A stretch of 64,000 nucleotides of DNA, taken from the NCBI RefSeq assembly GCF_016908975.1, contig NZ_JAFBEX010000005.1:124001-188000 (forward strand), in the 5' to 3' direction. Below the pieces are notes generated by a model. That model was not told where the DNA came from. It searched no databases and saw nothing but the letters and a program-made list of their open reading frames with translations. How positions within the stretch are numbered: position 1 is the stretch's first letter; each line of letters begins with the position of its first letter. Below, one piece after another: positions 52,004-60,824 of this stretch. This DNA is from Neobacillus cucumis (lineage in GTDB: Bacteria; Bacillota; Bacilli; Bacillales; Cytobacillaceae). A program made the translations under genes and the position numbers.

Positions 52004-53233
52004 ATGAAAACATTGACGAATACGAATATTGTTGTAGATGAAGGTGTAATGAAGGTTCCGGATTGGTGGTCATGTCCAATCGGTTTTGAAGAACTTCAAA
52101 ATTTGGCGCATCAGATTGGAAAGAGTGAACTATTACCACGTGCGTCTATTTCAGATCAAGAAGGAATGTACCCACGTCAGAGTCTTCAGGCAATTGCAAA
52201 GGCAGGTTTTGGTGCATCCACTCTTCCAGTTGAAGCAGGGGGCGCAGGTTATGGCTTAACTGGTTTTGCCGTATTAGCCGAAACGTTTGCCCAATATTGT
52301 GCTTCTTCTACTATGTGTTGGGTCATGCATACAGCAGCGGTACAAACATTGTATTCTGCAGGTAATGAAGAACAACGTCAACGTTTGATTCCGGGTGTAT
52401 TGACGGGAGAGATTGGTGGTCTAGCGTTTAGTGAGCCAGCCACAGGAAGTCATTTCTGGAATGTGGTAAGTGAAGCCCCTAGAGTAGGTGGAGGCTACCT
52501 TTTGAACGCGGACAAATCATTTGTGACAAGCGCTGGTGAAGCAGATTGGTATATCGTTTGTACTAATTCACCAGACAGTCCAAAATCGGATAAGCTGATG
52601 TTTTTGTTAGTGGAAAATCATCAAGATGGTGTGGAATCCTTCCCATTCTCCGCGATGGGGCTTCGTGGGAATTCGAGTGGGCCAATGAAGTTTAAGAATG
52701 TTATGGTCCCTATCGAAAATCGCATTGGAAATGAGGGAGGAATGAACAGCTATAACGATAATGTCATTGATCCGTTATTCCTGTTAGGAACGAGTGCTTG
52801 CTGGATCGGTATTTCTCAAGGAGCCATTAACGCAGCGATTGACAGTGCCAAGAAAAAGGTACATAAAGACACTGGAAAAGCAGTAGCTGGGTATCAAGTC
52901 ATCCGCCATGAATTAGCAAAAGCTCAAATTATTGTAGATAGTGCTAGGAGTATGCTTTTCCGTGTGAGTGAAGCGATGGACCGATGTATCGAAAATGGAG
53001 AAGAGTTGTCAAAATGTTTGTATCCGCTCTGGGAGTTAAAAACACAAGCTGCGGATATTGTCATTCAGGTGACCAATCAGGCCCTGCAAGTTTCGGGTGG
53101 ACGAGGATACCTTACCGGGCAGGTGGAAAAATTCTTACGGGATGGTCGAGCAGGTGCAGTGATGGGTCCTACCAATGAAATTTTACGAGAATGGATTGGT
53201 CGCACGTTAATAGAAGTCCCATGGTTTGAGTAA
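52004..53233 (+). CDS. Acyl-CoA dehydrogenase-like flavoprotein, probable non-canonical activity
   Basis: FAD/FMN protein of the acyl-CoA dehydrogenase fold. The N-terminal helical part has STLPVEAGGAGYGLTGFAVLAETFAQ. The flavin region is LAFSEPATGSHF, and QVSGGRGYLTGQVEKFLRDGRAG is the C-terminal helix. The usual catalytic Glu in YEGT is replaced: the sequence here is AVMGPTNEI. That substitution is common in flavin-dependent monooxygenase or hydroxylase members such as DszC-like proteins. The ATG at 52004 abuts GGAAGGGG, so TTG at 52013 may be the true start. It is preceded by a stand-alone FAD synthetase gene. Confidence 0.78.
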   Translation: MKTLTNTNIVVDEGVMKVPDWWSCPIGFEELQNLAHQIGKSELLPRASISDQEGMYPRQSLQAIAKAGFGASTLPVEAGGAGYGLTGFAVLAETFAQYCASSTMCWVMHTAAVQTLYSAGNEEQRQRLIPGVLTGEIGGLAFSEPATGSHFWNVVSEAPRVGGGYLLNADKSFVTSAGEADWYIVCTNSPDSPKSDKLMFLLVENHQDGVESFPFSAMGLRGNSSGPMKFKNVMVPIENRIGNEGGMNSYNDNVIDPLFLLGTSACWIGISQGAINAAIDSAKKKVHKDTGKAVAGYQVIRHELAKAQIIVDSARSMLFRVSEAMDRCIENGEELSKCLYPLWELKTQAADIVIQVTNQALQVSGGRGYLTGQVEKFLRDGRAGAVMGPTNEILREWIGRTLIEVPWFE

Positions 53234-53251
53234 ATAAATCACTATAAATTA

Positions 53252-53305
53252 AAAAAACACAGAAGCATGTCTTTATAAAAAAGTCTGCTCCTGTGTTTTT
53301 ATTTG
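53252..53305 (+). terminator. Terminator after the flavoprotein gene
   Basis: AAAAAACACAGAAGCA pairs with TGCTCCTGTGTTTTT with small mismatches, followed by ATTTG. Confidence 0.7.
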
Positions 53306-53405
53306 AAAAATAGGATTTATGAATATTTCCAGTACAATGTTAGGAGAACTAAAAGGAGTAAAGTAGAGGAGGAAGAATGGAGGACATACCCCAATAGTTT
53401 CTTAA

Positions 53406-53437
53406 GAAAAAAGACTTCTGTATAGGTCTTTTTTTTA
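53406..53437 (+). terminator. Second + strand terminator in the 53.2-53.8 kb gap
   Basis: AAAAAAGAC pairs with GTCTTTTTT around TTCTGTATAG and is followed by further T residues. Just before it a strong AGAGGAGGAAG ribosome site leads a seven-codon frame (MEDIPQ, 53376-53396), possibly the stub of a lost gene. Confidence 0.55.
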
Positions 53438-53462
53438 AATAGAATGGAAAACTTAATTAAAA

Positions 53463-53639
53463 TCAACCTAATTCATTATGGTTTTGATCAAGTACATCGC
53501 TAGTTTGAATTTCTACCAATTTTATATCAGGATTTGATTTTTTAACTATAAAACCAAGTGCTCCTTGCTTTAACCCTTTGGCTCTAATTCCAAGCCTAAA
53601 TACTCTATATAAAAGTCCTCTTTGAAAGTTTTTGTGGCA
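53463..53639 (-). pseudogene. Open gene fragment without a start, unknown family
   Basis: The reverse strand has an uninterrupted frame of 58 codons reading CHKNFQRGLLYRVFRLGIRA, KGLKQGALGFIVKKSNPDIK, LVEIQTSDVLDQNHNELG and stop. It is closed upstream by a stop and has no ATG. Its amino-acid make-up is protein-like, so it may be the 3' end of a lost gene. I do not recognise the family. The remainder of the gap shows no gene. Confidence 0.35.
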
Positions 53640-53825
53640 TCATTACTTGTGATTAGATGAGCAATTTATGTTAATAGGAGATACGGAGTGTGTTTAAGAA
53701 GACTTCTAAAGGAGAAAAATTAGTGCTAGAAAAAGCAAAGTGTCCTTAATAAGGCATCTAAAGGACAAAACTTGTTACTAAGGGAAACAAAGTGTCTTAA
53801 ATAAAATTTCGTAAGGTGTGATGAT

Positions 53826-54437
53826 ATGGGAGATTTATTAAATGGATCGATTCCATTACCCCAGGAGTTTTATGAACAACCCACACTTGAACTGTCAAAA
53901 GCTTTGCTCGGATGCCTCCTCGTTAAAGAGACAAAGGAAGGAATTGCAGCGGGATTTATTGTTGAAACAGAAGCATATATCGGTCCAAATGACAGGGCGG
54001 CACACAGTTATAATAACAGGCGTACAAAAAGAACAGAAGTAATGTTCCATCAATCCGGGCTCGTCTATACTTATGTCATGCATACTCACTGCTTATTCAA
54101 CGTGGTTAGCGGCGGTGAAGGAAATCCAGAAGCCGTTTTGGTCCGTGCTCTTGAACCTCAGAGTGGGATCGAACTTATGAAAAGTAGAAGAGGTATGAAA
54201 GAACTTAAAAGTCTCACAAATGGTCCTGGTAAACTAACAAAATCAGTGGGCATAACAATGGAAGATTATGGTCGCTCACTCACCTCTCCCCCACTATTTA
54301 TAGCCAAAGGTTTCCGTCCTGAAAGCATATCAACCGGTAAGAGAATTGGAATTCATAACTCAGGAGAAGCCCGAGACTATCCTTGGCGTTTTTGGGTTAC
54401 CAATAATCAATTTGTATCAAGACATCAAAAGACCTGA
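53826..54437 (+). CDS. 3-methyladenine DNA glycosylase (AAG/Mpg family)
   Basis: Base-excision repair enzyme that removes alkylated purines. PLPQEFYEQPTLELSKALLGCLLV opens the AAG fold; GFIVETEAYIGPNDRAAHSYNNRRTKRTEVMF holds the catalytic Glu and the conserved NRRTKR loop, and GLVYTYVMHTHCLFNVV holds the base-pocket Tyr and the intercalating strand. GNPEAVLVRALEP and TNGPGKLTKSVGI are further signatures. At 203 residues it equals YxlJ-type bacterial AAG. Start ATG behind AAGGTGTGATG. It is not clearly tied to the pyrimidine genes that follow. Confidence 0.92.
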   Translation: MGDLLNGSIPLPQEFYEQPTLELSKALLGCLLVKETKEGIAAGFIVETEAYIGPNDRAAHSYNNRRTKRTEVMFHQSGLVYTYVMHTHCLFNVVSGGEGNPEAVLVRALEPQSGIELMKSRRGMKELKSLTNGPGKLTKSVGITMEDYGRSLTSPPLFIAKGFRPESISTGKRIGIHNSGEARDYPWRFWVTNNQFVSRHQKT

Positions 54438-54475
54438 CCCCATCGTCACACGAAAAAGATCGGGTCTTTTTCTAA
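54427..54475 (+). terminator. Terminator overlapping the glycosylase stop
   Basis: AAAGACCTGA pairs with the later TCGGGTCTTT around a long loop, followed by TTCTAAA. It begins inside the last codons of the gene. Confidence 0.65.
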
Positions 54476-54659
54476 ACCCAAAAATGACAGTGTTTTTTAA
54501 ATTTCTGTGTAAGATTACCTTACCAGATAATGGAATGATTCATATATTCACAAGATAATCAAGCTAGGACATTAAAAAAAGGCATTGATTAAGCCAGGTT
54601 GGCCTTTTAGGAGGTTCTATTTAAGTAATAACAAAAGTAATCTTTAAGTACCAAGAAGA

Positions 54660-55904
54660 ATGAAAGGGGCAGAATTGGAAATGGAACAACAAAAAATTTT
54701 AATCAGCGCCAAGCGTTTACAGTTTATCCTTGAATCATTTGCCAATTTTGGACGGACGGAAAACAATGGCGTTACTCGTTTAGCTCTATCGGAAGAGGAT
54801 CGACTAGCAAGAGATTATTTTTGCACTTGCTGTAAAGAGTTAGGGTTGTCGGTAGCAATGGATGATTTGGGTAATATCTATGCGACATTAGCAGGGATTG
54901 AAGAAAAGCCGCCTCTTGTCATTGGTTCTCATCTAGACTCTGTCAAAAAAGGCGGACGGTTTGATGGAGTATTGGGTGTAGTAGCTGGTTTAGAAATTGC
55001 CCGGGCCCTAGTTAAAAATAATATTAAGCCGAGGATCCCTCTTGTGATTGCGAATATCACAAATGAAGAAGGAGCCAGATTTGAACCCTCGATGATGTCC
55101 TCAGGTATATTGTCAGGTAAATTCGATAAAGATGTCATGCTCAAGAAAAAAGATGTCAATGGCACTACATTTGAAGAAGCCCTACATTCAATTGGTTACG
55201 TAGGTAAAGAGGAATCCCGTTTGAAAGAAGCCACAGCATTCTTGGAGTTACATATTGAACAAGGGCCGATTCTTGAAAGGGAATCTTTATCCATTGGCGT
55301 GGTGGAATGCGTGCTTGGAATGGTTTGCTATGAAATTGAAGTAACAGGGGAATCCGATCATGCCGGAACGACTCCAATGGACATGAGAAAAGATGCTCTT
55401 TTTGCTGCCAATAACTTAATTAGTGAAGCACGTCAAAAGCTAAATGCTCTTGATAAAGATTTAGTCTTCACTATCGGGAGAATGAATGTCCTTCCTAACA
55501 TTCATACGGTTATTCCTAATAAAGTCGTTTTTTCATTAGAAGCTAGACATAAAGATCCTGCAGTGATTAAGAATGTTGAGGAGATTATCATAGGGCTTCA
55601 ACAATCTTCAGCTAATGAGGGCTGTGAAATACAGGCAAAAAAATTATGGGATCGTTCTACTGTATTATTTGATGAACAAATATGCAATTTATTAGAAAAA
55701 TCTACGAAGTCATTAAACTACTCGTATAAAAGAATGGATAGCGGGGCCGGCCATGACGCACAATTTCTAGCCAGCTATATGCCAACTGCCATGGTATTTG
55801 TTCCAAGTATCAAGGGTAAAAGCCATTGTGAAGAAGAGCTAACAACTTGGGAGGACTGTGCAAAGGGTGTAAATGTCCTGCTAGAGACGGTTCTTTCATT
55901 TTAA
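54660..55904 (+). CDS. M20 Zn-dependent amidohydrolase, predicted beta-ureidopropionase/N-carbamoyl-amino-acid hydrolase
   Basis: Hydantoinase/carbamoylase-family enzyme. In this context it would convert N-carbamoyl-beta-alanine to beta-alanine, CO2 and NH3, the third step of reductive uracil breakdown. VIGSHLDSVKKGGRFDGVLG holds the metal His and Asp; NITNEEGARFEP the bridging Glu; LELHIEQGPILE a metal His; and SGAGHDAQFLA the last His. GESDHAGTTPMDMRKDAL is the dimerisation-domain signature. The ATG at 54660 is kept, but TTG 54675 or ATG 54681 behind AAAGGGG are good alternatives. It is 18 bp before preT, so it belongs to that operon. Allantoate amidohydrolase is a related alternative. Confidence 0.88.
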   Translation: MKGAELEMEQQKILISAKRLQFILESFANFGRTENNGVTRLALSEEDRLARDYFCTCCKELGLSVAMDDLGNIYATLAGIEEKPPLVIGSHLDSVKKGGRFDGVLGVVAGLEIARALVKNNIKPRIPLVIANITNEEGARFEPSMMSSGILSGKFDKDVMLKKKDVNGTTFEEALHSIGYVGKEESRLKEATAFLELHIEQGPILERESLSIGVVECVLGMVCYEIEVTGESDHAGTTPMDMRKDALFAANNLISEARQKLNALDKDLVFTIGRMNVLPNIHTVIPNKVVFSLEARHKDPAVIKNVEEIIIGLQQSSANEGCEIQAKKLWDRSTVLFDEQICNLLEKSTKSLNYSYKRMDSGAGHDAQFLASYMPTAMVFVPSIKGKSHCEEELTTWEDCAKGVNVLLETVLSF

Positions 55905-55922
55905 TTAAGGAGGTTTTGGCAT

Positions 55923-57299
55923 TTGGTTTCAGTCAATCATGCAAAAATATCATCTGATGATTTGAGCCTGAATTTTCAAGAAATAGTCCCGAATTTAACC
56001 AAGCAGGAGGCACTTGAAGAGGCTAATCGTTGTCTCTATTGCTACGATGCACCTTGTATTAAAGCCTGTCCAACTGGAATTGATATACCGTCGTTTATCA
56101 AGAAAATTGCTTCTGGCAATCTAAAAGGGTCTGCCAAGACCATTTTAACGGCCAATCCAATTGGTGCCAGCTGTTCGCGCGTTTGTCCCACTGAGGAATT
56201 ATGTGAGGGCGCCTGTGTTCTAAACCATTCTACCAAGCCAATCAAGATTGGTAACCTGCAGCGGTATGCGACTGACTGGGCAATCCAGAATGAGCAATCC
56301 CTATTTAAGGCTGGAAAGAAAAACGGGAAAACAGTGGCGATTGTTGGCGCAGGACCAGCAGGGTTGTCTGCTGCTAGAGAACTAGCCTTGCTGGGCTATG
56401 AGGTTACTATTTTTGAAGCAGAAGAAAAGGCAGGAGGATTAAATACTTATGGGATTGTGCCGTTTAGACTTCCACTTCACATCTCCTATTGGGAGGTAAA
56501 GCAGATCGAGAGTCTTAATGTTACCATCCGAACCAATACAAGAGTTGGCCAAGATATATCAGTAGGAGAAATTCTAAAGAACTACGATGCTATTATTCTT
56601 GCTATTGGTATGTCCAAAGTCCCTGCGTTAGGGATAAATGGTGAGGACTTAGCAGGGGTATTTGACGCGATTGAGTTTGTAAGAGAAACAAAAACTAAAC
56701 CAATTTCTGAAGCCCTTCTTGGAAAAAAAGTTGCTGTAATCGGTGCAGGAAACACTGCCATTGATGCTGCAACGAGTTCAGTACGGCTAGGCGCTGACAA
56801 TGTCAAAATCCTCTACAGACGGACATCCGAAGAAATGACCGCATATGAATTTGAATATGAATTTGCCAAACAAGATGGGGTAGAATTCCGCTGGCTAACG
56901 GCACCAATTAGGATTTTAGGCGATGAGCAAGGGAATGTAAACGGGATTGAATGCATTAAAATGGAGCTGACAGAACCAGACGACGATGGCAGACGGCGCC
57001 CTGTACCAATCAGCGGAACGGAATTTATTCTTGAAGTGGATGCGGTTATCAAGGCAAATGGTCAATCCCGATATATGGAATTGATTGAACAATTTAATCT
57101 AGAACATAAAGGCGGAGTTGTAAAGATTAATCCTGAAACCTATCAAACTTCCAAGCAGAAGGTGTTTGCCTGTGGAGATGTTATTTTTGGGAAAGGACAA
57201 CAGGGAGATGCGATGGTTGTATCTGCTGTACAACAAGGGAAAGAAACTGCCTATAGCATACATCAATTACTTAAACCCTCCGTTGTGGAATCAGCGTAG
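55923..57299 (+). CDS. preT: NAD-dependent dihydropyrimidine dehydrogenase subunit PreT
   Basis: FAD/NAD(P) electron-transfer subunit of PreTA, which reduces uracil and thymine to dihydropyrimidines. The N-terminal Fe-S part has CLYCYDAPCIKACPTGIDIPSFIKKI and CSRVCPTEELCEGAC, the two cysteine sets also found in glutamate synthase small subunit. The FAD fold is VAIVGAGPAGLSAARELALLGY and the NAD(P) fold VAVIGAGNTAIDAATSSVRLG. At 458 residues it is longer than E. coli PreT (412). The start is TTG behind AAGGAGG. preA follows by 44 bp. Confidence 0.9.
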   Translation: MVSVNHAKISSDDLSLNFQEIVPNLTKQEALEEANRCLYCYDAPCIKACPTGIDIPSFIKKIASGNLKGSAKTILTANPIGASCSRVCPTEELCEGACVLNHSTKPIKIGNLQRYATDWAIQNEQSLFKAGKKNGKTVAIVGAGPAGLSAARELALLGYEVTIFEAEEKAGGLNTYGIVPFRLPLHISYWEVKQIESLNVTIRTNTRVGQDISVGEILKNYDAIILAIGMSKVPALGINGEDLAGVFDAIEFVRETKTKPISEALLGKKVAVIGAGNTAIDAATSSVRLGADNVKILYRRTSEEMTAYEFEYEFAKQDGVEFRWLTAPIRILGDEQGNVNGIECIKMELTEPDDDGRRRPVPISGTEFILEVDAVIKANGQSRYMELIEQFNLEHKGGVVKINPETYQTSKQKVFACGDVIFGKGQQGDAMVVSAVQQGKETAYSIHQLLKPSVVESA

Positions 57300-57343
57300 G
57301 CCGTTTGGGATTTAAAAGAATTGAGAATAAGGGAGGCAGGTCG

Positions 57344-58633
57344 ATGGCCGATTTAAGCATTAATTTAGCTGGAATAAAATCACCGAATCCATTTTGGTTG
57401 GCTTCAGCACCCCCAACGAACTCAGGATATCAGGTCCAGCGTGCGTTTGAGGCAGGATGGGGCGGCGCGGTTTGGAAGACATTAGGTGAGCCTATTATTA
57501 ATACTTCTTCACGATTTGCTGCCGTGAGCTTTAATGGTCAAAAAGTTGCGGGATTTAACAATATCGAACTAATTACCGATCGACCGTTAGAAGTAAACCT
57601 TAAAGAAATAAGTGAGACGAAGAAACGGTTTCCGAATAATACAATCGTTGCTTCGTTAATGGTAGAGCCAAAACAAGAAAAATGGCACGAGATTGTAAAA
57701 AAAGTCGAGGCCGTTGGAGTAGATGGACTTGAATTAAACTTTGGATGCCCTCATGGAATGGCGGAAAGAGGGATGGGATCAGCGTCAGGTCAAGTACCTG
57801 CCCTTGTAGAAAAACAAACCTACTGGGTTAAGGAAGTAGCAAAGACTCCAGTTATCGTAAAGCTCACCCCGAATATAACCGATATTACGGCTACAGCGGA
57901 AGCCGCGGTAAAGGGTGGTGCGGATGCGGTTAGTATGATTAATACAATCAATAGTTTAGCGGGGGTTGATCTTGATACTTGGAACACCATTCCACATGTT
58001 GCCGGGAAAGGCGCGCATGGGGGATATTGTGGACCAGCGGTTAAACCGATTGCATTACATATGGTTGGGGAGTGTGCCAGAAATCCAAGGATTAATATCC
58101 CGATATCTGGAATTGGTGGAATCTCTAACTGGCAAAATGCAGTCGAATTCATGTTAATGGGGGCAAGTGGTGTCCAAGTTTGTACCGCAGCGATGCACCA
58201 TGGATTTAGAATCGTCGAGGATATGATTGATGGATTAAATAATTATTTAGACGAAAAGGGCATCGCCTCTGTCATGGAACTAGTTGGAAAATCTGTACCG
58301 AAATACTCCGACTGGGGCAACCTTGATTTGAACTATAGTGTTGTTGCCAGAATCAATAACGAGGTTTGCATAAATTGCAATAAGTGTCATATTGCCTGCG
58401 AGGACACCTCCCATCAATGTATTGATATGTTGAAGGATGAAAAAGGAAACAGCATTCTCAAGGTAAGGGAAGAGGACTGTGTCGGCTGTAATTTATGTGC
58501 CATCGTCTGCCCGGTGGATGGTGCGATTAATATGGTCGAAGTACCTGGTGAACTCCCGCCGATGACATGGAATGAACGTCAAGCTGCACTTGGAGCTCTT
58601 TCTAGCAAAATTGGTATTGTTAAAAAGTCATAG
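57344..58633 (+). CDS. preA: NAD-dependent dihydropyrimidine dehydrogenase subunit PreA
   Basis: FMN-containing catalytic subunit. The dihydroorotate-dehydrogenase-like barrel starts LSINLAGIKSPNPFWLASAPPTNSGYQV. LELNFGCPHGMAERGMGSASG holds the catalytic-loop cysteine and GIGGISNWQNAVEFMLMGASGVQV is the FMN phosphate site. Two [4Fe-4S] motifs close the protein: CINCNKCHIACEDTSHQC and CVGCNLCAIVCPVDGAI. The ATG at 57344 is chosen because GGGAGG lies seven bases upstream; the longer frame to 57305 has none. It works with PreT and feeds HydA directly. Confidence 0.93.
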   Translation: MADLSINLAGIKSPNPFWLASAPPTNSGYQVQRAFEAGWGGAVWKTLGEPIINTSSRFAAVSFNGQKVAGFNNIELITDRPLEVNLKEISETKKRFPNNTIVASLMVEPKQEKWHEIVKKVEAVGVDGLELNFGCPHGMAERGMGSASGQVPALVEKQTYWVKEVAKTPVIVKLTPNITDITATAEAAVKGGADAVSMINTINSLAGVDLDTWNTIPHVAGKGAHGGYCGPAVKPIALHMVGECARNPRINIPISGIGGISNWQNAVEFMLMGASGVQVCTAAMHHGFRIVEDMIDGLNNYLDEKGIASVMELVGKSVPKYSDWGNLDLNYSVVARINNEVCINCNKCHIACEDTSHQCIDMLKDEKGNSILKVREEDCVGCNLCAIVCPVDGAINMVEVPGELPPMTWNERQAALGALSSKIGIVKKS

Positions 58634-58652
58634 ACTGTAATGGAGGGTTATC

Positions 58653-60071
58653 ATGAAAAAAATTATTAAGAATGGAACAGTCGTAACCGCAACAGATACC
58701 TATCGTGCAGATATTTGTATTGAGAATGGAGTCATTACTCAAATTGGCGGGAAATTACCGGATGTTGATGCAGAAATCATTGATGCAAAAGGCTGTTATG
58801 TGTTCCCTGGTGGAATTGATCCCCATACCCATCTTGATATGCCGTTTGGTGGAACAGTAACGAAGGATGATTTTGAATCAGGGACGATGGCAGCAGCATT
58901 CGGCGGGACCACAACCATCATTGATTTCTGCTTAACAACAAAAGGGAAAACACTGAAAAGTTCAGTCGATACTTGGCATGCCAAATCAAAAGATAAAGCC
59001 GTCATTGATTATGGATTTCATTTGCAAATTGTAGAGATGAATAATGAAAAGCTAGCCGAGCTGCCTAAAATGATTGAAGAAGAGGGCATCACTTCACTTA
59101 AAGTATTTATGGCCTATAAAAACCAATTTCAAGCCGATGATGAAACACTTTTTAAAACATTGATTGCTGCAAGAGATCTTGGTGCCCTCGTTATGGTTCA
59201 TGCAGAAAATGGCGACGTCATTGATTATTTAGTGAAAAAGGCGATAGCTGATGGAAATACCGATCCTATTTATCATGCATTGACTAGACCGCCAGAGGTA
59301 GAAGCTGAAGCAACTGGGAGAGCCGCTACATTAACAGAATTAGCCAACTCTCAACTTTATGTAGTTCATGTTTCTTGTGCGGAAGCAGCCTGGAAAATTG
59401 CGGAGGCGAGGAGTAAGGGCATAGACATCTGGGGAGAGACTTGTCCACAATATTTGGTTTTGGATCAAACCTATCTAGAAAAACCAAATTTTGAAGGAGC
59501 AAAATACGTATGGTCCCCCCCCTTACGTGAAAAATGGAATCAAACGGAGTTATGGAATGCGTTAAAAACAGGACAATTGCAGACCATAGGATCTGATCAA
59601 TGCTCATTTGATTTTGTTGGCCAAAAAGATCTTGGTAAAGGCGATTTTTCAAAAATACCGAACGGTGGGCCGATTATTGAAGACCGTGTTAGTATTCTTT
59701 TCTCAGAAGGTGTTAAGAAAGGAAGAATCTCACTTAATCAGTTTGTCGATATCACTTCCACAAGAAGTGCAAAGTTATTTGGACTGTATCCAAAAAAAGG
59801 AACAATTGCCATTGGGGCTGATGCGGATATTGTTATTTTTGATCCGACAGTGGAACGTGTTATTTCTGCTGAATCCCACCATATGGCCGTTGATTATAAT
59901 GCATTTGAAGGAATGAAAGTAACGGGAGAGCCTGTATCCGTTCTATCCCGTGGTGAATTTGTTATCCGTGAAAAACAGTTTGTCGGAAAACCAGGCGCTG
60001 GACAGTTTTTAAAACGTGCGAAATATGGAGCAGACAAACAAACGATACATGAAGGACCTTTAACAGTTTAA
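58653..60071 (+). CDS. hydA: Dihydropyrimidinase (hydantoinase)
   Basis: Opens the ring of dihydrouracil or dihydrothymine to the N-carbamoyl-beta-amino acid. The metal motif GGIDPHTHLDMPFGG has His58 and His60. The carboxylated metal-bridging lysine is Lys150 in SLKVFMAYKN. MVHAENGDVIDYL and LYVVHVSCAEAAWKIAEA hold the next two histidines, and TIGSDQCSFDF the catalytic Asp. GEFVIREKQFVGKPGAGQFLKRAKYG is the typical C-terminal tail. 472 residues, the normal length. ATGGAGGGTTATC precedes the ATG. It lies 19 bp after preA in the operon. Confidence 0.94.
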   Translation: MKKIIKNGTVVTATDTYRADICIENGVITQIGGKLPDVDAEIIDAKGCYVFPGGIDPHTHLDMPFGGTVTKDDFESGTMAAAFGGTTTIIDFCLTTKGKTLKSSVDTWHAKSKDKAVIDYGFHLQIVEMNNEKLAELPKMIEEEGITSLKVFMAYKNQFQADDETLFKTLIAARDLGALVMVHAENGDVIDYLVKKAIADGNTDPIYHALTRPPEVEAEATGRAATLTELANSQLYVVHVSCAEAAWKIAEARSKGIDIWGETCPQYLVLDQTYLEKPNFEGAKYVWSPPLREKWNQTELWNALKTGQLQTIGSDQCSFDFVGQKDLGKGDFSKIPNGGPIIEDRVSILFSEGVKKGRISLNQFVDITSTRSAKLFGLYPKKGTIAIGADADIVIFDPTVERVISAESHHMAVDYNAFEGMKVTGEPVSVLSRGEFVIREKQFVGKPGAGQFLKRAKYGADKQTIHEGPLTV

Positions 60072-60087
60072 GAGTTTACTTGAGGAT

Positions 60088-60118
60088 GGGTTAAAGATTA
60101 GTGGATTCTTAACCCTTT
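60088..60118 (+). terminator. Stem-loop after hydA
   Basis: GGGTTAA pairs with TTAACCC, extended inward with one bulge, followed by TTTAGC. The short T-run makes it a weak or partial terminator within the catabolic operon. Confidence 0.5.
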
Positions 60119-60163
60119 AGCATAAGGAAAAAGAGGGGTTTCAAAGTATAGGGGGCTTAATCA

Positions 60164-60394
60164 ATGACAGAGTATCAACAATTTTTAAAGGAACGTGATC
60201 ATATCGATTATTACATTCAAACAGGATATAGTATCCAAAACATTATTGAAAATTTGAGCGGGGCCTTTTGTTTATTTGAGAAAAATAACAGCAGGGGAGA
60301 AAGAGAAAGGGAATCTATACACATATCAACCCCTGCTGGTCGTAAATATATTTCTGTAAAACTAATTCAACAACAAAGTCTTAAACCAAGTTAA
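60164..60394 (+). CDS. Small protein of unknown function in the pyrimidine cluster, 76 aa
   Basis: Not recognised. A 76-residue soluble protein starting MTEYQQFLKERDHIDYYIQTGYSIQNIIENLSG, with a middle AFCLFEKNN and a charged RGERERESIH segment, ending STPAGRKYISVKLIQQQ. AGGGGG lies eight bases before the ATG. Its place between hydA and mmsA suggests a role linked to pyrimidine breakdown, such as a regulator or a short adaptor. The N-terminal helix and following beta-like part leave the fold open. Confidence 0.55.
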   Translation: MTEYQQFLKERDHIDYYIQTGYSIQNIIENLSGAFCLFEKNNSRGERERESIHISTPAGRKYISVKLIQQQSLKPS

Positions 60395-60489
60395 AGACCT
60401 GCTTGGTGCGCAAGGATTTTACTTTATAATTGTTCTCTGTTTAAAAATTTGGCTCTGTAATAAATGAATGTGGATTTCACTGTGTTTGA

Positions 60490-60680
60490 AAAATAAACGG
60501 AAAAATTCCGTTTAAATTGGAAGATACCCCTATTTCCTTGAAAATAAAGGAAGTTTTTCCGTTTATATGATTCAAATCTTTGGAATTCGTCTTATTTAGA
60601 GCAGTTAAACGGAATATCTCCGCTTATATCTGCTTCTTAAGCTTCCTCCATATACATTAGTCGGAAATTCTCCGCCTATG
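60490..60680. repeat. Four-copy palindromic repeat array B (same family as 15.86-16.04 kb)
   Basis: Four palindromes of the pattern ATAAACGGAAATTCTCCGCTTAT have cores near 60498, 60549, 60610 and 60662, spaced about 51, 61 and 52 bp. Array A has 52, 60 and 51. Linkers are unrelated. The 60.4-60.8 kb gap otherwise holds nothing I can name apart from the mmsA promoter region. Confidence 0.75.
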
Positions 60681-60824
60681 TATTCTCATGCCTACATGAA
60701 AATCAAAAATGAATAATAACAGAAATCCATGCCAAAGAATATGCACATCAATGAATGAAATAACTGCTAAAAATTATTCCAGTTATTTCGGGGGAGTGCC
60801 AAAAATTAAAAGGAGACTAGTAGA

